Program-made: the position numbers and the translations under genes
Shown here: positions 11,713-21,276 of the stretch, piece after piece
How the letters are laid out: each line of letters opens with the position of its first letter
Numbering within the stretch: position 1 is the stretch's first letter
Source: Saturnia japonica
Lineage: Eukaryota > Arthropoda > Insecta > Lepidoptera > Saturniidae
Direction of reading: 5' to 3'
Assembly (NCBI GenBank): GCA_033032175.1
Contig: CM065311.1
Location: 5,077,190-5,141,189, forward strand
Length of the DNA stretch: 64,000 bases
Notes under the pieces: generated by a model
The model's database searches: none
What the model was told of the DNA's origin: nothing
The model's input: the letters and a program-made list of their open reading frames with translations, nothing else

Positions 11713-12994
11713 GGTCTTTACCTATGAAATTGCCGTTCTGCAGTACTGGCCATTTCAAATCAAAATAATTTTTGTTTGGCTAAGAATTCTAATTTCAAAT
11801 TAATTTTATTTTAAAAACATGGAATTCTTTTTCCAAAAGTAGTCATTTGTTTATTGATTAGTGTTACATTTTCATCGCATTTCAATCTTCTTTGTCATCA
11901 TGGATACGTTAAAAATTCGAGTAATTATGGAATATGAGTAGCGTCGTGGCAGCAACGCGGCATAAGCGGCACGCAACATCAACGACGTTAACGGAGCTAA
12001 CACTACAAACCAACGCACCACCTGTTATTGGTTTGCTCGCTTCCGTTCTGGGAATTTCGACCTGAAAAATGAACCTCGCGGTCGTCCGAAGACTTTGGTC
12101 GACAATGACGAATTAAAGGCGATTGTGGAAGCTGATGATACACAATCTACGGCTGAATTAGCAGCAGCTTTTGACGTTAGCGTCAAAACAATATTGGTCC
12201 ACTTGTGTCAAATTGGTAAGGTAAAAAAGCTTGACAAATGGGTGCCCCACGAACACAATGATCGCCAGCGCGAAGTACGCGTAGAGACGTGCCTTGCACT
12301 ACTCAACAGACACACAAATGAAGGAATTTTGAACCGCATTGTTACCTGCGATGAAAAATTGATTCTGTTTGATAACCGCAAGCGCTCAGCAAGTTGGTTG
12401 GATCCTGGTTCAGCACCTAAACAATGCCCTAAACGAAAACTTACCCCTAGAAAAGTGATGGTCACTGTTTGGTGTTCTAGCGCCGGTGTGATTCATCACA
12501 GCTTCTTAACAAACGGGGTGAGCATTACGCAGATGTGTACTGTGAAGAACTGAACACAATGATGGATAAGCTGGCACATCTCCAACCAGCATTGGTCAAT
12601 CGCTCGTCTCCGCTTCTCCTGCACGACAACGCGCGACCTCATACTGCACAGCAGACGGTCTCCAAGTTGCAAGAACTGGGGTTGGAAGTTCTCCGTCATC
12701 CGCCCTACTCACCAGACCTTGCGCCTACAGACTACTACTTTTTCCAGAATTTGGATAACTCCTTGGCGGGAAAAAAATTCAATACCCGAGAGGCAGTACA
12801 AAATGCCTTTGAAGAATTTGTTGCCTCCCGTCCAGCTGATTTCTTTAAGAAGGGCATTAATAAACTGGCACTGCGCTGGCAAAGATGCATTGATTGCATG
12901 GGTGATATTACTTCGATTAATACAAATAAAAAATACATGAAAAAAATTCGTTTAAATTTTTTCATATAAAACGGCAATTTCATAGGTAAAGACC
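11713..12994 (+). mobile_element. mariner transposon, both ends intact, transposase broken
   Basis: The two ends are perfect inverted repeats over 25 bp, starting GGTCTTTACCTATGAAATTG at 11,713 and its complement ending at 12,994. The element is flanked by the TA target duplication (11,711-11,712 and 12,995-12,996) that Tc1/mariner insertion produces. The length of 1,282 bp is normal for mariner. Two other copies of the same family lie at 1-400 and 1,108-2,334. With its ends preserved, this copy could be moved only by a transposase supplied from elsewhere. Confidence 0.95.
11900..12969 (+). pseudogene. mariner transposase, inactivated
   Basis: ATG at 11,900 opens MDTLKIRVIMEYE, but in-frame stops occur at 11,939-11,941 (TAG) and 11,963-11,965 (TAA). 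The frame then runs open through the helix-turn-helix region, including WVPHE, and the first catalytic Asp in TCDEK, to about 12,525. A one-base deletion near 12,530 moves the rest (VYCEEL, LLHDNARPH with the second Asp, SPDLAPTDYYFF with the third Asp) to another frame, ending at TAA 12,967-12,969. The D34D spacing is that of mariner. Three lesions make it non-coding as it stands. Confidence 0.92.
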
Positions 12995-12996
12995 TA

Positions 12997-14100
12997 ATAT
13001 TAACAAAAAACGAAGTTGTCATGTTGCTCCTCCCCGCATCTTATAACGAACGCATGTGTATGAATGAATATACATAGACATAGGTACTCAACTTATTTGT
13101 AATAATAGATGTTATATATTACACCTCGCGCCAAACTTTATGATCGCTGTGAACATAGGCACGATAGTTTGCGCAAACTAAATTTTATTTATTAATTATT
13201 ACATAAGTTAATGATTTATCTAAAAGCAAGATAACACATTATTATGGCGTTCTAAGTATTATTTTCTAAGACAATCGTTTTTCAAGAATAAATTCGAGTC
13301 GCGCGTTCAGATGCACGACTCATTTCACGCATCATTCTTTAGAATGACCGCAACTTATATTTATTTTTATTTTTTTGTCGCGTTATGAAAAAAATATGAG
13401 AGTGGATTATTACGATGTGCGTGCGCACATTGTTACAAAACGTCTACACCATGAAGTTGTTTACTATTTAACCTCTTGTTTTATTGTAAGGAATCTAATC
13501 ACACTTTAATCACATAACCTCGAGTGATACTAAGAAGTAAAACATCTAATGCGCGTACATAAAACAACATGCACCCATTTTTTTTATAAGCTATTTAATA
13601 GAGCTACAATTAATCAAACTGAAATATGTAGGATCGCAATACTAATTGGGATCAGTAAGTGGTGGGATTATAGTCCTGAAGACTAAGCTAGGCTACTGCG
13701 TGTAGGTAATCACATCCTTCAGGCCGGAACACACTAGCGCGAGAACTCCTGCTTTGTTATTACATATTGGTATCAACAGAAATCGCATTACGCTTTTACA
13801 CACCGATATTATAATAATTATATATTTAAATAAGCCTAAAATTAAAAAAGTCGTGGAGATCGATTAGTTTAGTCCAGCAGAATGTCGATTCAATGTCTAC
13901 AGGTTCGAGTCCATATATGTATTAGCAAATTTTGCGAAATTCGCATACATATACTGATTTGAATTGATAACACTATCGAAGGAAAACATCACGAGGAAAC
14001 TTAAACGCTGTAGAAATGTTCTTGTAGTACTACTGTATGTGGAAAAAATATAGAACTGAGGATTTCCTAGCGTTTGAAATCGCCAATACGTTACGGGCTG
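12997..14100. other. AT-rich spacer
   Basis: No gene or recognised element seen. Slightly GC-richer near 13,640-13,750 but without coding features. Confidence 0.55.
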
Positions 14101-14104
14101 ACGT

Positions 14105-14200
14105 TGTAATTAAGCGCGTTCCTTCCTTGAGGAAGACTGGAAAAGAGGCCTTAGCCCAGCAGTGGGTTATTTACAGCCTGGTATTATATTATATCATTAA
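14105..14200 (+). repeat. RTE-like LINE 3' end remnant
   Basis: AAAGAGGCCTTAGCCCAGCA followed by GTGGGTTATTTACAGCCTGG matches, with drift, the end of the RTE element at 43,670-43,715 (GGAGGCCTATGTTCAGCAGT, GGACGTCC..GCGGCTG). Only the terminal part is present. Confidence 0.5.
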
Positions 14201-14263
14201 TTATAACTTGTTAAATTATAATTACTATAAAGGTAAAAGATTTTTTCACATTTTATAAATTAC

Positions 14264-14510
14264 TAGCTGACCCGTGCAACATCGTCTGCGTCAGATAACT
14301 AAAGCTCTCAAAAAAATTACATTTCCTGTTTTTGCAACATTTTTCATTGCTACTCCGCTCCTATTGGTCGAAGCGTGATATTAAGTAATCTATAGCACAG
14401 CCTTCCTCGATAAATAGGCTATCCAAAACTAAAATAATTTTACCATTCGAACCAGTAGTCTTGAGATTAGCGCGTTCAACTAAACAAACAAACTCTTTAG
14501 CTTTAATAAT
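14264..14510 (+). repeat. dispersed repeat (CTAGCTGACCCGTGCAAC)
   Basis: Begins TACTAGCTGACCCGTGCAAC, continues ATCGTCTGCGT, then a later block with AGCGTGATATTAAGTAATCT and TTGAGATTAGCGCGTTCAA. The same blocks recur at 51,830-51,930 (AGCGTGATGTTATATAATCT, AGAGATTAGCGCGTCCAA). Confidence 0.55.
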
Positions 14511-15117
14511 CGTTAATATTTCAATTTCTTGTTAGATAATTACTATTTAATATTATGAAAAAAATATAAACGTATCGTCGTATTCTTCTTTAAAACATTC
14601 GTTATGAAAAGATATTAATTCTATAAATCACCTGCCACAGTGCGCCAGTTTTATACTACCGAGTCTTAGGTAGGTACTTCGCGAAATCATTTTTCTACAA
14701 TCCCTTTTATTTCAGAAATTGTTTTGTAACAAATAACCAAAAATTAAACAAATCTAAATTTGTATTTTGAAACTTACTATCGGTAAGCCGTTCCAATAAC
14801 ATACTTTCGGGTGAAATCATGGACGCTTATTCGAGTGATTCCAGTTTTTTTTATGCTAAAGAAGTAGCAAACGGATCAGATGGTAAATGGTTACTCTCGC
14901 CTATAAATTGCTGCAATATCAGGGGCAGCACAGTCATGTTGTCGACCATGGAGACCGTATTTAAATCCTTTTTTGAAGTGTGGGAAAACTGTGCTGTGTG
15001 ACCCACTATACAACCCTAGCGTACGTGTCAGGAAGGTTCTAAAGAACCAAAGTAAAGGGCTACTTACGTCTACTTTGTGTTAGTTCAAACCTTATAGCTC
15101 TTTTGATTATTGAGGAA
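14511..15117. other. AT-rich spacer
   Basis: No supported gene. A 60-codon frame at 14,819-15,001 shows no features. Confidence 0.5.
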
Positions 15118-15464
15118 CCGCGTAGGTACATATTTTTCAATAGTTTTGTTCTTTTTGAGAATTTTTTTATTCTTGATAGGCTTAGTATTATGGCCAGAAT
15201 ATCACCTGATTTTAAGTGATAATGTGACCCAAGATGGTGTCACGCTAAGCCTAGTGTGGAAACTGGCTCTTAAAGAGAGCTGCCGGAACACACCTGAACC
15301 AAGCACGGGTAGTTACATATTCTGCAATGTTTTGGACCTTTTTGAGACTTTTTATCTTTATAGGCTTAGTATTATAGCCAGAATATCACCTAATTTTAAG
15401 TGATGATGTGACCCAAGATGGTGACACTCTAAGCTTAGTGAGGGAACTGGCTCTTAAATGGACC
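15118..15464 (-). repeat. 184-bp tandem repeat derived from a SINE tail, units 1-2
   Basis: GGCTTAGTATTATGGCCAGA at 15,179 recurs at 15,363, giving a 184-bp period. A third unit lies beyond the LINE at 21,277-21,440, at a period of 185 once the LINE and one target duplication are removed. Read on the minus strand, the unit matches the tail of the tRNA-derived SINE at 46,365-46,685: GTGTTCCGRCAGCTG, AGAGCCAGT, GCCTAGCGTG, ACCATCTTGG, AAGTGATA in the same order. The tRNA-like head is absent from the units. Confidence 0.75.
15451..15464. repeat. target-site duplication, 3' side of the R1-clade LINE
   Basis: CTCTTAAATGGACC here is identical to 21,263-21,276 on the other side of the LINE. A 14-bp exact duplication is direct evidence of insertion by target-primed reverse transcription into the tandem repeat. 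Confidence 0.92.
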
Positions 15465-15649
15465 TTTTTTTTTTTTTTTTAACGTGGAGAAACCCGTCAT
15501 GGGTACACACCCGCCCGGGGGGGGGGGGGGGGGGGGACGAGTGGTTATGTGAGACTCTTACTCACTAAAACTCCACGGTGTACCTCAGCCGCCTTAGCCG
15601 CCGAACCTGTGCAATGGAAAGACGGCCCCCCCCGTCTTCCCTGGCTCGG
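15465..15649 (-). other. R1-clade LINE 3' UTR and poly(A)
   Basis: Sense strand: the 3' region is bounded by CGTGGAG (15,577-15,571) and CTCCACG (15,489-15,483), a perfect 7-bp pair, then TT and the A-tail. Inside it a GTGAG/CTCAC hairpin (15,549-15,553 with 15,61-15,65, i.e. 15,561-15,565) and a run of about 22 C (G-run on the plus strand near 15,517-15,536) occur. The same layout, with only six C, ends the element at 32,148-33,196. Confidence 0.8.
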
Positions 15650-18600
15650 CTAGGGCGGCGGGAGTTGGCGGACGAATCGCCTCCTCCTGCCGCCCGTTCG
15701 TCTTTGGCGGAGAGGACCGCTCAGAGGATCATCTTCGCGTGCCCTCTCCGCAGCCTCCTTCTGCGACAGTACTTCCTCGCAGAAGGAGGCCACCGCCTCC
15801 CACGACCTCTCACTGCCGAGCATGGCGCAAACCACACTCGGGAGCGAGAGGTCCCCTCCTACCACCGCGGTCAGAGCCCGGCGCTGGCTCTCCCACGCAG
15901 CACACTCAGAAAGAGTGTGTTGCGCGGTGTCATTGGCAGCACCGCACTCATGACACACGGTGGTCACCTCCCTCCTTGCTATCCGGTGCAGGTACCATCC
16001 GAAACAACCATGTCCGGACAGCACCTGCACCAGTCGAAACGTGAGGGAGCCATGCTACCTCTTACACCACTCTCTTAGGACCGGGCGGATGGCGTCTATG
16101 GTATATTTACCATAACGCGCGTCCGCCAGGTCCTCCCCCCATCTCCTAATTACCCCCTCTTTTAGGGTCCTCCTCATGTTGGCTACCTCTGTGGGAGCTG
16201 GAGGCTCCCTTCTTTCCCTCCTCGCCGCCGTGTATAGGGACATGATAGATGCGCTGCACGCAGCACACGTCTGTTTGTGGCGCTGAGAGCATCCACCCAG
16301 ATCGGTGCCCCGTAGACGGCCATGCTTCGCACGACTCCCGCAAATAAGCGGCGGCAGCTCGCGCCCGGCCCTCCCGAATTCGGGAGGAGCCGACCAAGAG
16401 CCGCCGCCGCTCCCACCAACCGCGGTTCGAGTCCCTTGAAATGGGACTCGAACCGCCAACGTCCGTCCAGGATGAGGCCCAGATATTTCATCTGGGCCCC
16501 AACCCGGACCCTCGCCCCCTCAACTTGTATGTGGGCCCCAGGTGGCGGTCCACACCGAGGCCCGTGGAACAGTAGGGCCTCGGTTTTCTCTACCGCCACC
16601 CTGAGGCCCAACAATCCTATACGCCTGACCACGAGGGACACTCCCACCGTGGCCAGGCGCGTAACTTCTTCCAAGTTGACCCCCTGGGCCACGACTAGGG
16701 TGTCATCCGCGTAGCAGATTATGCGCACCCCCGATGGGAGCGCTGTGCGGAGCACCCAGTCGTAGCCCATGTTCCACGGGAGCGGCCCCAACACCGACCC
16801 CTGTGGAACGCCACACCTCACCTCTCGTCGGACGACAGTCCCTCGCCCATCCACGTAGGTGACCACCCTACCCTGGAGGTAGTCCTCCAACAGCCGCCGC
16901 AGGTACGAGGGCACTCCGTGATATCGGAGCGCCTCTCGTATAACCCCATGCGGCAGGCTGTTGAAGGCGTTGGCGATGTCGAGCGACACCGCCAACAACC
17001 TACCTCCACCTCCAGTCACCCCCGCAGACAGGCTCTTCAGGTGGGAGAAGGCGTCCAACGTTGAGCGCCCTCTCTGGAAGCCGAACTGCCCGTCAGACAA
17101 TGTCGGCCCCACTTCCTCAATGAAGCCACTATCCGCTCAAAAAGCTTCCCCACATCATCCAGCAACACCAAGGGCCGGTACGCCGACGGGCAATTCGAAG
17201 GGCGGCCCTCCTTCGCCAGAAGGTAGAGCCGTCCCTCCTTCCAAAGCTTCGGGAACTGTCCGACCGACAAACACCGATCAAACAGCTCCCGAAGCATCCC
17301 ACCCATGTGACCCAACGCCACCGACAACACCTGGCCCGGAACCCCGTCCGGGCCAGGGGACCTCCGTTTACTGCGGAGGTGCTCCGTCACCAGCCCCATC
17401 TCCGTATCAGTTACAGGATGGGGCATAGCCGGCTCCTCCGCAGCAACATCTCCCGGGGGAGGCATCGCCGGCGAGAGGAACTCCTGAGGGTCGGGGAATA
17501 AACTCCCCACGACCCTTTCTACAAAGTCCGGCTGGAGGGTCTCTGTGATCGGGGGCGCCTGGCCTCGGAATTTCTTCCGGGCCACTTTGTACGGACGCCC
17601 CCAGGGATCCCGATCCAGCGTCTCCAGGAGTTCCCCCCACGCAACGTCTTTGGCCCGGCTTATGCCCGCCTGCAGGGTTCTCCTTGCCTCCCTGTAGGCG
17701 CCATATAGCCGAGCCTCCTCCCCCTGTTCTCGCGTTCGCCGCCGGCGACTACGGGTCAGCAGCCGCCTCACCGCGGAGCAGGCCACCCGGAGATCGGCAA
17801 TCTCCTGTGACCACCAGTAAACTGCCCGCTTCTGCGGGCGGTTATTGCTCCGCGGCATCGACGCGTCGCAGACCTCCGTGAGAGCCTCCTGGAATTGGTC
17901 TGCTGACGCGTCCACATCTTCGGTCCTCCGAGCTGGCGCCAGCCAGCTCTGGACAATGGCCGCCTCTTCCACTCTCTCCCGATCAAGGCGACCAAGCACC
18001 CAGCGGGGGAATGTCGCCCCGCTACGAGGGCTGGACGCCAGCTCTCCTGAGGAGGTGGAGACCTCGAATCGAATATATCTATGATCAGACAAGGTCTCCA
18101 CCTCCTCCAGTACTCTCCATCCTCGCACACGGCGTGCGACAGACGGAGTGGCGAACGACAAGTCCACCACCGACCCCCCATTATGTCGCACGCACGTATG
18201 CGTCGTGCCCCTGTTGAGGAGAGACAGCCCAACCTGGACTGCCCACTCCTCAACGGCCGTGCCTCGAGGGTTCGAGGTCACCGCCCCCCATGCCCCTGAC
18301 TTGGCATTCAGATCGCCAAGCAGGATGATGGGGAGCGGCGTCAGCCGCCTCACCGCCAGCCCCAGGGAGTCAAGAAAAGCCTCGAACTCCACTAGGACCC
18401 GGTTAGGGGAGAAGTACACCCCTATAATGGCGTACCCTCCCCAGGCGACCGCCACGAACCCCGACCCCTCTCTTTGACGGAGAGGGGTATTTCTGGGCTA
18501 TATACTGCCACGGAGCCATCCAGGTCTCCAGCCCACTTATTCTGAGCCGGAACGTGGTATGGCTCCGCGGCAACCGCTATACTAATATTCCACTCCGCCA

Positions 18601-18679
18601 CTGACTGCACAAAGAGATCCTGTGCAGTGGCGGAGTGGTTTAAATTCCCCTGAAGGTAGCTGCCATGAGTGTACTCCAT
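15650..18679 (-). pseudogene. R1-clade ORF2: endonuclease, reverse transcriptase, C-terminal zinc domain; disrupted
   Basis: Starts with ATG overlapping the ORF1 stop (TAATG, 18,681-18,677). The endonuclease (about 18,679-17,850) shows GNLNHS, AEPY, ILLGDLNAKSGAWG and LSDHRYI. The reverse transcriptase (about 17,500-16,500) shows QFGFQRGRSTLDA, LDIANAFNSLP, GVPQGSVLGP and catalytic YADD. The C-terminal region has LTFRLVQVLSGHGCFGWYLH and CHECGAANDTAQHTLSEC. About 1,010 codons in all, normal for the clade. Lesions: a one-base loss in a G-run near 18,475, a frameshift near 17,125, damage with a frameshift near 16,230-16,270, and an in-frame TAG at 16,057-16,055. Encoded enzymes would nick target DNA and copy the element's RNA at the nick, but this copy cannot make the full protein. 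Confidence 0.92.
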
Positions 18680-18681
18680 TA
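18677..18681 (-). promoter_or_regulatory. UAAUG stop-start junction of ORF1 and ORF2
   Basis: Sense strand reads GACTCTTAATGGAG: TAA ends ORF1 and ATG begins ORF2, sharing one A. UAAUG translational coupling is described for the R1-clade element SART1. That it acts here is inference from identity of layout. Confidence 0.75.
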
Positions 18682-20700
18682 AGAGTCCATGGCAGATACC
18701 TCAGGCCCAGGGCCACCCACTCTAGGTGCAGCCGTTCTCTGCACCCTACTGTTGACGGGAGGGGGCCTGCAATCCCTTCCCCCCATTTGATGTGCCGAAG
18801 GCTTCCCCCCATCGGCGCACACTGCGCAGCGCAGCACACTGGCCCTGCAGTCCACCGCCATATGCTCCTCTTTCCCACACCGGAAGCAGAGCCCACCTTT
18901 CTCCACGTCCAACGGACATAAAGCACGTGTGTGGGCCAAGCCCATACATTTGTAGCAACGCATGGGCTTGTCCCCCATGACCTGCACCTGGGCACTACTC
19001 CACCCTACGAGTAGGCGGCCGGCCTCAGCTAACACCTTAGCCGCGGCGTGGGGGAGGGTCATATGAAGTGCATATGCACCCCTCCCATATGGGCGCATTT
19101 CGCCAGCCCTGATCTCGGCTGACTCGCACCCACCCTTTCTCGCTGCAGCCACAACCACTTCCTCTTTCTCCACAGTGTCGTCGAGACCCACCAACCTCAG
19201 GTCCACCTTTTTCGTGGGCCTCGTCACCGTAGCGACGTCTTCCAGGGCCCTCTTTAATTTGATGGCGAGTGCATCCGCCCATTCCCCAGCGAGGATGCCA
19301 GGGATTTTGATAACGCGGGAGCCCGTGGCGGATTCTCGGGTTGTCAGCTTCAAGATCCCTAGCTCCGGGAGATCTATGCTTTCCCTCGCTTTTACCAGGG
19401 CCGTCTTATATGTCATGCCCCTCCTCAACGCTTCAGGCTGTAATGTTACCACCACTGCTGCCGATTTAGGAGGCGAGGGGAGCTTTACCTTCGGCTTGGA
19501 CCCAGTATTTTTCTCCGGCGCGAAGGTGCCCGTCCTCATAACTGCCATCTGGGCTGCGACTGCCTTCTTTTGCCGACGCCGGACCACCGTTGTCCACGCT
19601 GCCTCAGCCCCAGTCGAGGCCTGCGTGGTGGTCGAGGCTGGGAGTGGTGCCCACTCCATGCCAACCGGCGCAGAGGTGCCCGTCCTCATAACTGCCATCT
19701 GGGCTGCGACTGCCTTCTTTGTCCGACGCCGGACCACCGTTGTCCACGCTGCCTCAGCCCCAGTCGAGGCCTGCGTGGTGGTCGAGACTGGGAGTGGTGC
19801 CCACTCCATGCCAATTGGCTGCGAGCCAGTTGTGGATGATGCCGCCATCGACTCACCGACCTGTTGGGCCCTCTGGGCCTGCACAGGCGTGACAGGTCTG
19901 GTCCGAAGTGACCCAGACCTGGGAGTTCCGGCATTCCTAGGTCCTGACGCTGCAGGACCTGCTACCCTCTTGTCCGCCGCCAACGGTGGACGAATTACCG
20001 GCGCCGGGAGGAGCCTATCCTCAATATTGGCGAAACGGGCATCCAGAACCTGGCCCCATATATTCCGCAGTTCAGCTACGGCCTCAGCCAAGGCCTGTTT
20101 CCATTCCGCCGCAGGAGGTACTGTCGGCGGTGGTGGAGCTGAGGCCGGAAGCGGAGGGGGTGGAGGCATCGCCTTCCTCTCGCTCGCCTCACGACGCCAC
20201 GCGAGGACCTCCTCCTTCAGGTCCTCTACCTGTCTTCGGAGGACCCTCGTCTCCCGTCCGAGGCGTGCAGTCTCCTCGCTGATAGTTCGCTCCAAGAGTG
20301 AGTCAACTACCTCTTTCAGAGACTTGGCTGCTCCCTTGAGGGCCTTGATATAAGTCCCCTTCAGGTTACCTGAAGTGCGACATACATCAAGTATGCTGGC
20401 CACTTTATTATTTGCAAGGGCCCTCAGGGTCACCGCATCCATATTCTCGATATCAGTGCCTTCATCCACAGGCACCACGACATCGACATCCGCGACTGCC
20501 CCTGAAACTGGCTCCTTCACGAATGGTTTAATCGAGGTAGTTCCTCCTCCTTTTACTGGGCGTCCAGCGCTCTGAGAGCGGACTGAGCCGCGACGCGCCC
20601 CCCTTTGAGCCGTCGTCACCTTCGCAGCCACAACTGGGCTTTGTTCTGCGTCAAGCGGCTCCCCAGTCCGCTTCTTACCCCCCCCCACTTCCGCCATCAC
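18679..20700 (-). CDS. R1-clade ORF1, Gag-like RNA-binding protein, intact
   Basis: A 673-residue open frame that would bind the element's RNA in a ribonucleoprotein particle. The N-terminal third is basic and Ser/Gly-rich, with a Glu/Arg/Leu-rich stretch predicted as coiled coil (LLERTISEETARLGRETRVL, about residues 135-180) and a Pro-rich segment. A 50-residue tandem duplication follows (GMEWAPLP...RTGTSAP, then GMEWAPLP...RTGTFAP). The C-terminus carries CCHC knuckles: C-YK-C-MGLA-H-TRAL-C, C-FR-C-GKEE-H-MAVD-C, and a third, looser C-AV-C...H...C. The frame has no lesion although ORF2 downstream is broken. It ends in TAA, whose last A is the first base of the ORF2 ATG. Confidence 0.93.
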   Translation of the reverse strand: MMAEVGGGKKRTGEPLDAEQSPVVAAKVTTAQRGARRGSVRSQSAGRPVKGGGTTSIKPFVKEPVSGAVADVDVVVPVDEGTDIENMDAVTLRALANNKVASILDVCRTSGNLKGTYIKALKGAAKSLKEVVDSLLERTISEETARLGRETRVLRRQVEDLKEEVLAWRREASERKAMPPPPPLPASAPPPPTVPPAAEWKQALAEAVAELRNIWGQVLDARFANIEDRLLPAPVIRPPLAADKRVAGPAASGPRNAGTPRSGSLRTRPVTPVQAQRAQQVGESMAASSTTGSQPIGMEWAPLPVSTTTQASTGAEAAWTTVVRRRTKKAVAAQMAVMRTGTSAPVGMEWAPLPASTTTQASTGAEAAWTTVVRRRQKKAVAAQMAVMRTGTFAPEKNTGSKPKVKLPSPPKSAAVVVTLQPEALRRGMTYKTALVKARESIDLPELGILKLTTRESATGSRVIKIPGILAGEWADALAIKLKRALEDVATVTRPTKKVDLRLVGLDDTVEKEEVVVAAARKGGCESAEIRAGEMRPYGRGAYALHMTLPHAAAKVLAEAGRLLVGWSSAQVQVMGDKPMRCYKCMGLAHTRALCPLDVEKGGLCFRCGKEEHMAVDCRASVLRCAVCADGGKPSAHQMGGRDCRPPPVNSRVQRTAAPRVGGPGPEVSAMDS
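19525..19824 (-). repeat. 150-bp in-frame tandem duplication inside ORF1
   Basis: GGTGCCCGTCCTCATAACTG at 19,525 recurs at 19,675, and the two 150-bp units differ at only a few positions. Because 150 is a multiple of three, the frame is kept and 50 residues are repeated. The near-identity means the duplication is young relative to the element. Confidence 0.9.
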
Positions 20701-21262
20701 TATCTACCCCACTTAACCTATTTAACCTAACGTTTACAGTTTTTAAGATTGTATTATTCATTTTGAATCCCACGAGTATGGGGGAAAAACGGTCCACCCA
20801 GGCAGTGCCCCCTGTACCTGGGTAAGCCTAGAATAACCCGTCAAGAGAGTCGGCCGGTTCTCTGACGGGGGTCGCACTAACGACTGATCAACCCATCAGC
20901 CATGCATCCTCTCGCGGTGCGCCGCCGCTTAGGATTGGGGTAATTTTTATAGAGGTTTTCTTCCTCGCGGTCCGGGTGATTAAGCCGAGACCCTCGGTCT
21001 CATACGAAGCCGCGAGACATGACCACGACACTCCGATGGGATTACGAGAACGGCGGTTGTAAGTGAGGTAAAATACCCCACTTACCTGTCTGACGGCAGT
21101 GCTAGTGCACATCTGGCCCGCCTACGCTACGTCTATTGGCCCCCTCTGATATTCAGAGGGATGCCAGACGAAGCCCTACCCCTCGTCAGGTATTAGCCGC
21201 CGACCGAAAAGCGGCCGACGTTGCCCGGGATGCACCACGAGGAGGTTCCTGACTCGCACCCC
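20701..21262 (-). promoter_or_regulatory. R1-clade LINE 5' UTR
   Basis: About 560 bases, GC-rich, beginning GGGGTGCGAGTC on the sense strand. It holds a perfect hairpin CCCTCTGA-TAT-TCAGAGGG (21,142-21,160) and, about 295 bases from the 5' end, one stem-loop GAGG-AAGAAAA-CCTC followed by TATAAAAA (20,966-20,944). R1-clade elements carry their promoter within this region. No promoter motif can be assigned safely. Confidence 0.75.
20944..20966 (-). other. single stem-loop plus TATAAAAA motif in LINE 5' UTR
   Basis: Sense strand: GAGG, loop AAGAAAA, CCTC, then TATAAAAA. This is nearly identical to units 9 to 11 of the array at 32,337-32,866 (AGAGG-AGAAAA-CCTCT-ATAAAAAA). Confidence 0.8.
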
Positions 21263-21276
21263 CTCTTAAATGGACC
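21263..21276. repeat. target-site duplication, 5' side of the R1-clade LINE
   Basis: CTCTTAAATGGACC, identical to 15,451-15,464. Confidence 0.92.

Larger units (their letters stand above)
15465..21262 (-). mobile_element. full-length R1-clade non-LTR retrotransposon
   Basis: A 5.8-kb GC-rich island in AT-rich DNA, read on the minus strand: 5' UTR (21,262-20,701), ORF1 (20,700-18,679), ORF2 (18,679-15,650, disrupted), 3' UTR and a 16-base poly(A) tail (T-run 15,465-15,480). It is flanked by an exact 14-bp target-site duplication, so it is not 5'-truncated. R1-clade features are the UAAUG junction of ORF1 and ORF2, three CCHC knuckles at the end of ORF1, an apurinic-type endonuclease with GDLNAKSGAWG, and a C-terminal CHECG...H...C domain preceded by GHGCFGWYLHRI. 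Unlike R1, TRAS or SART, it is in a SINE-derived repeat rather than rDNA or telomeric repeat. Family name not assigned. Confidence 0.93.

Noticed and set aside
15110..15403. 97-codon plus-strand frame
   Set aside because: Lies across two units of the 184-bp SINE-derived tandem repeat.
19175..20353. 392-codon plus-strand frame
   Set aside because: Antisense shadow of the R1-clade ORF1, caused by its GC-rich codon use.
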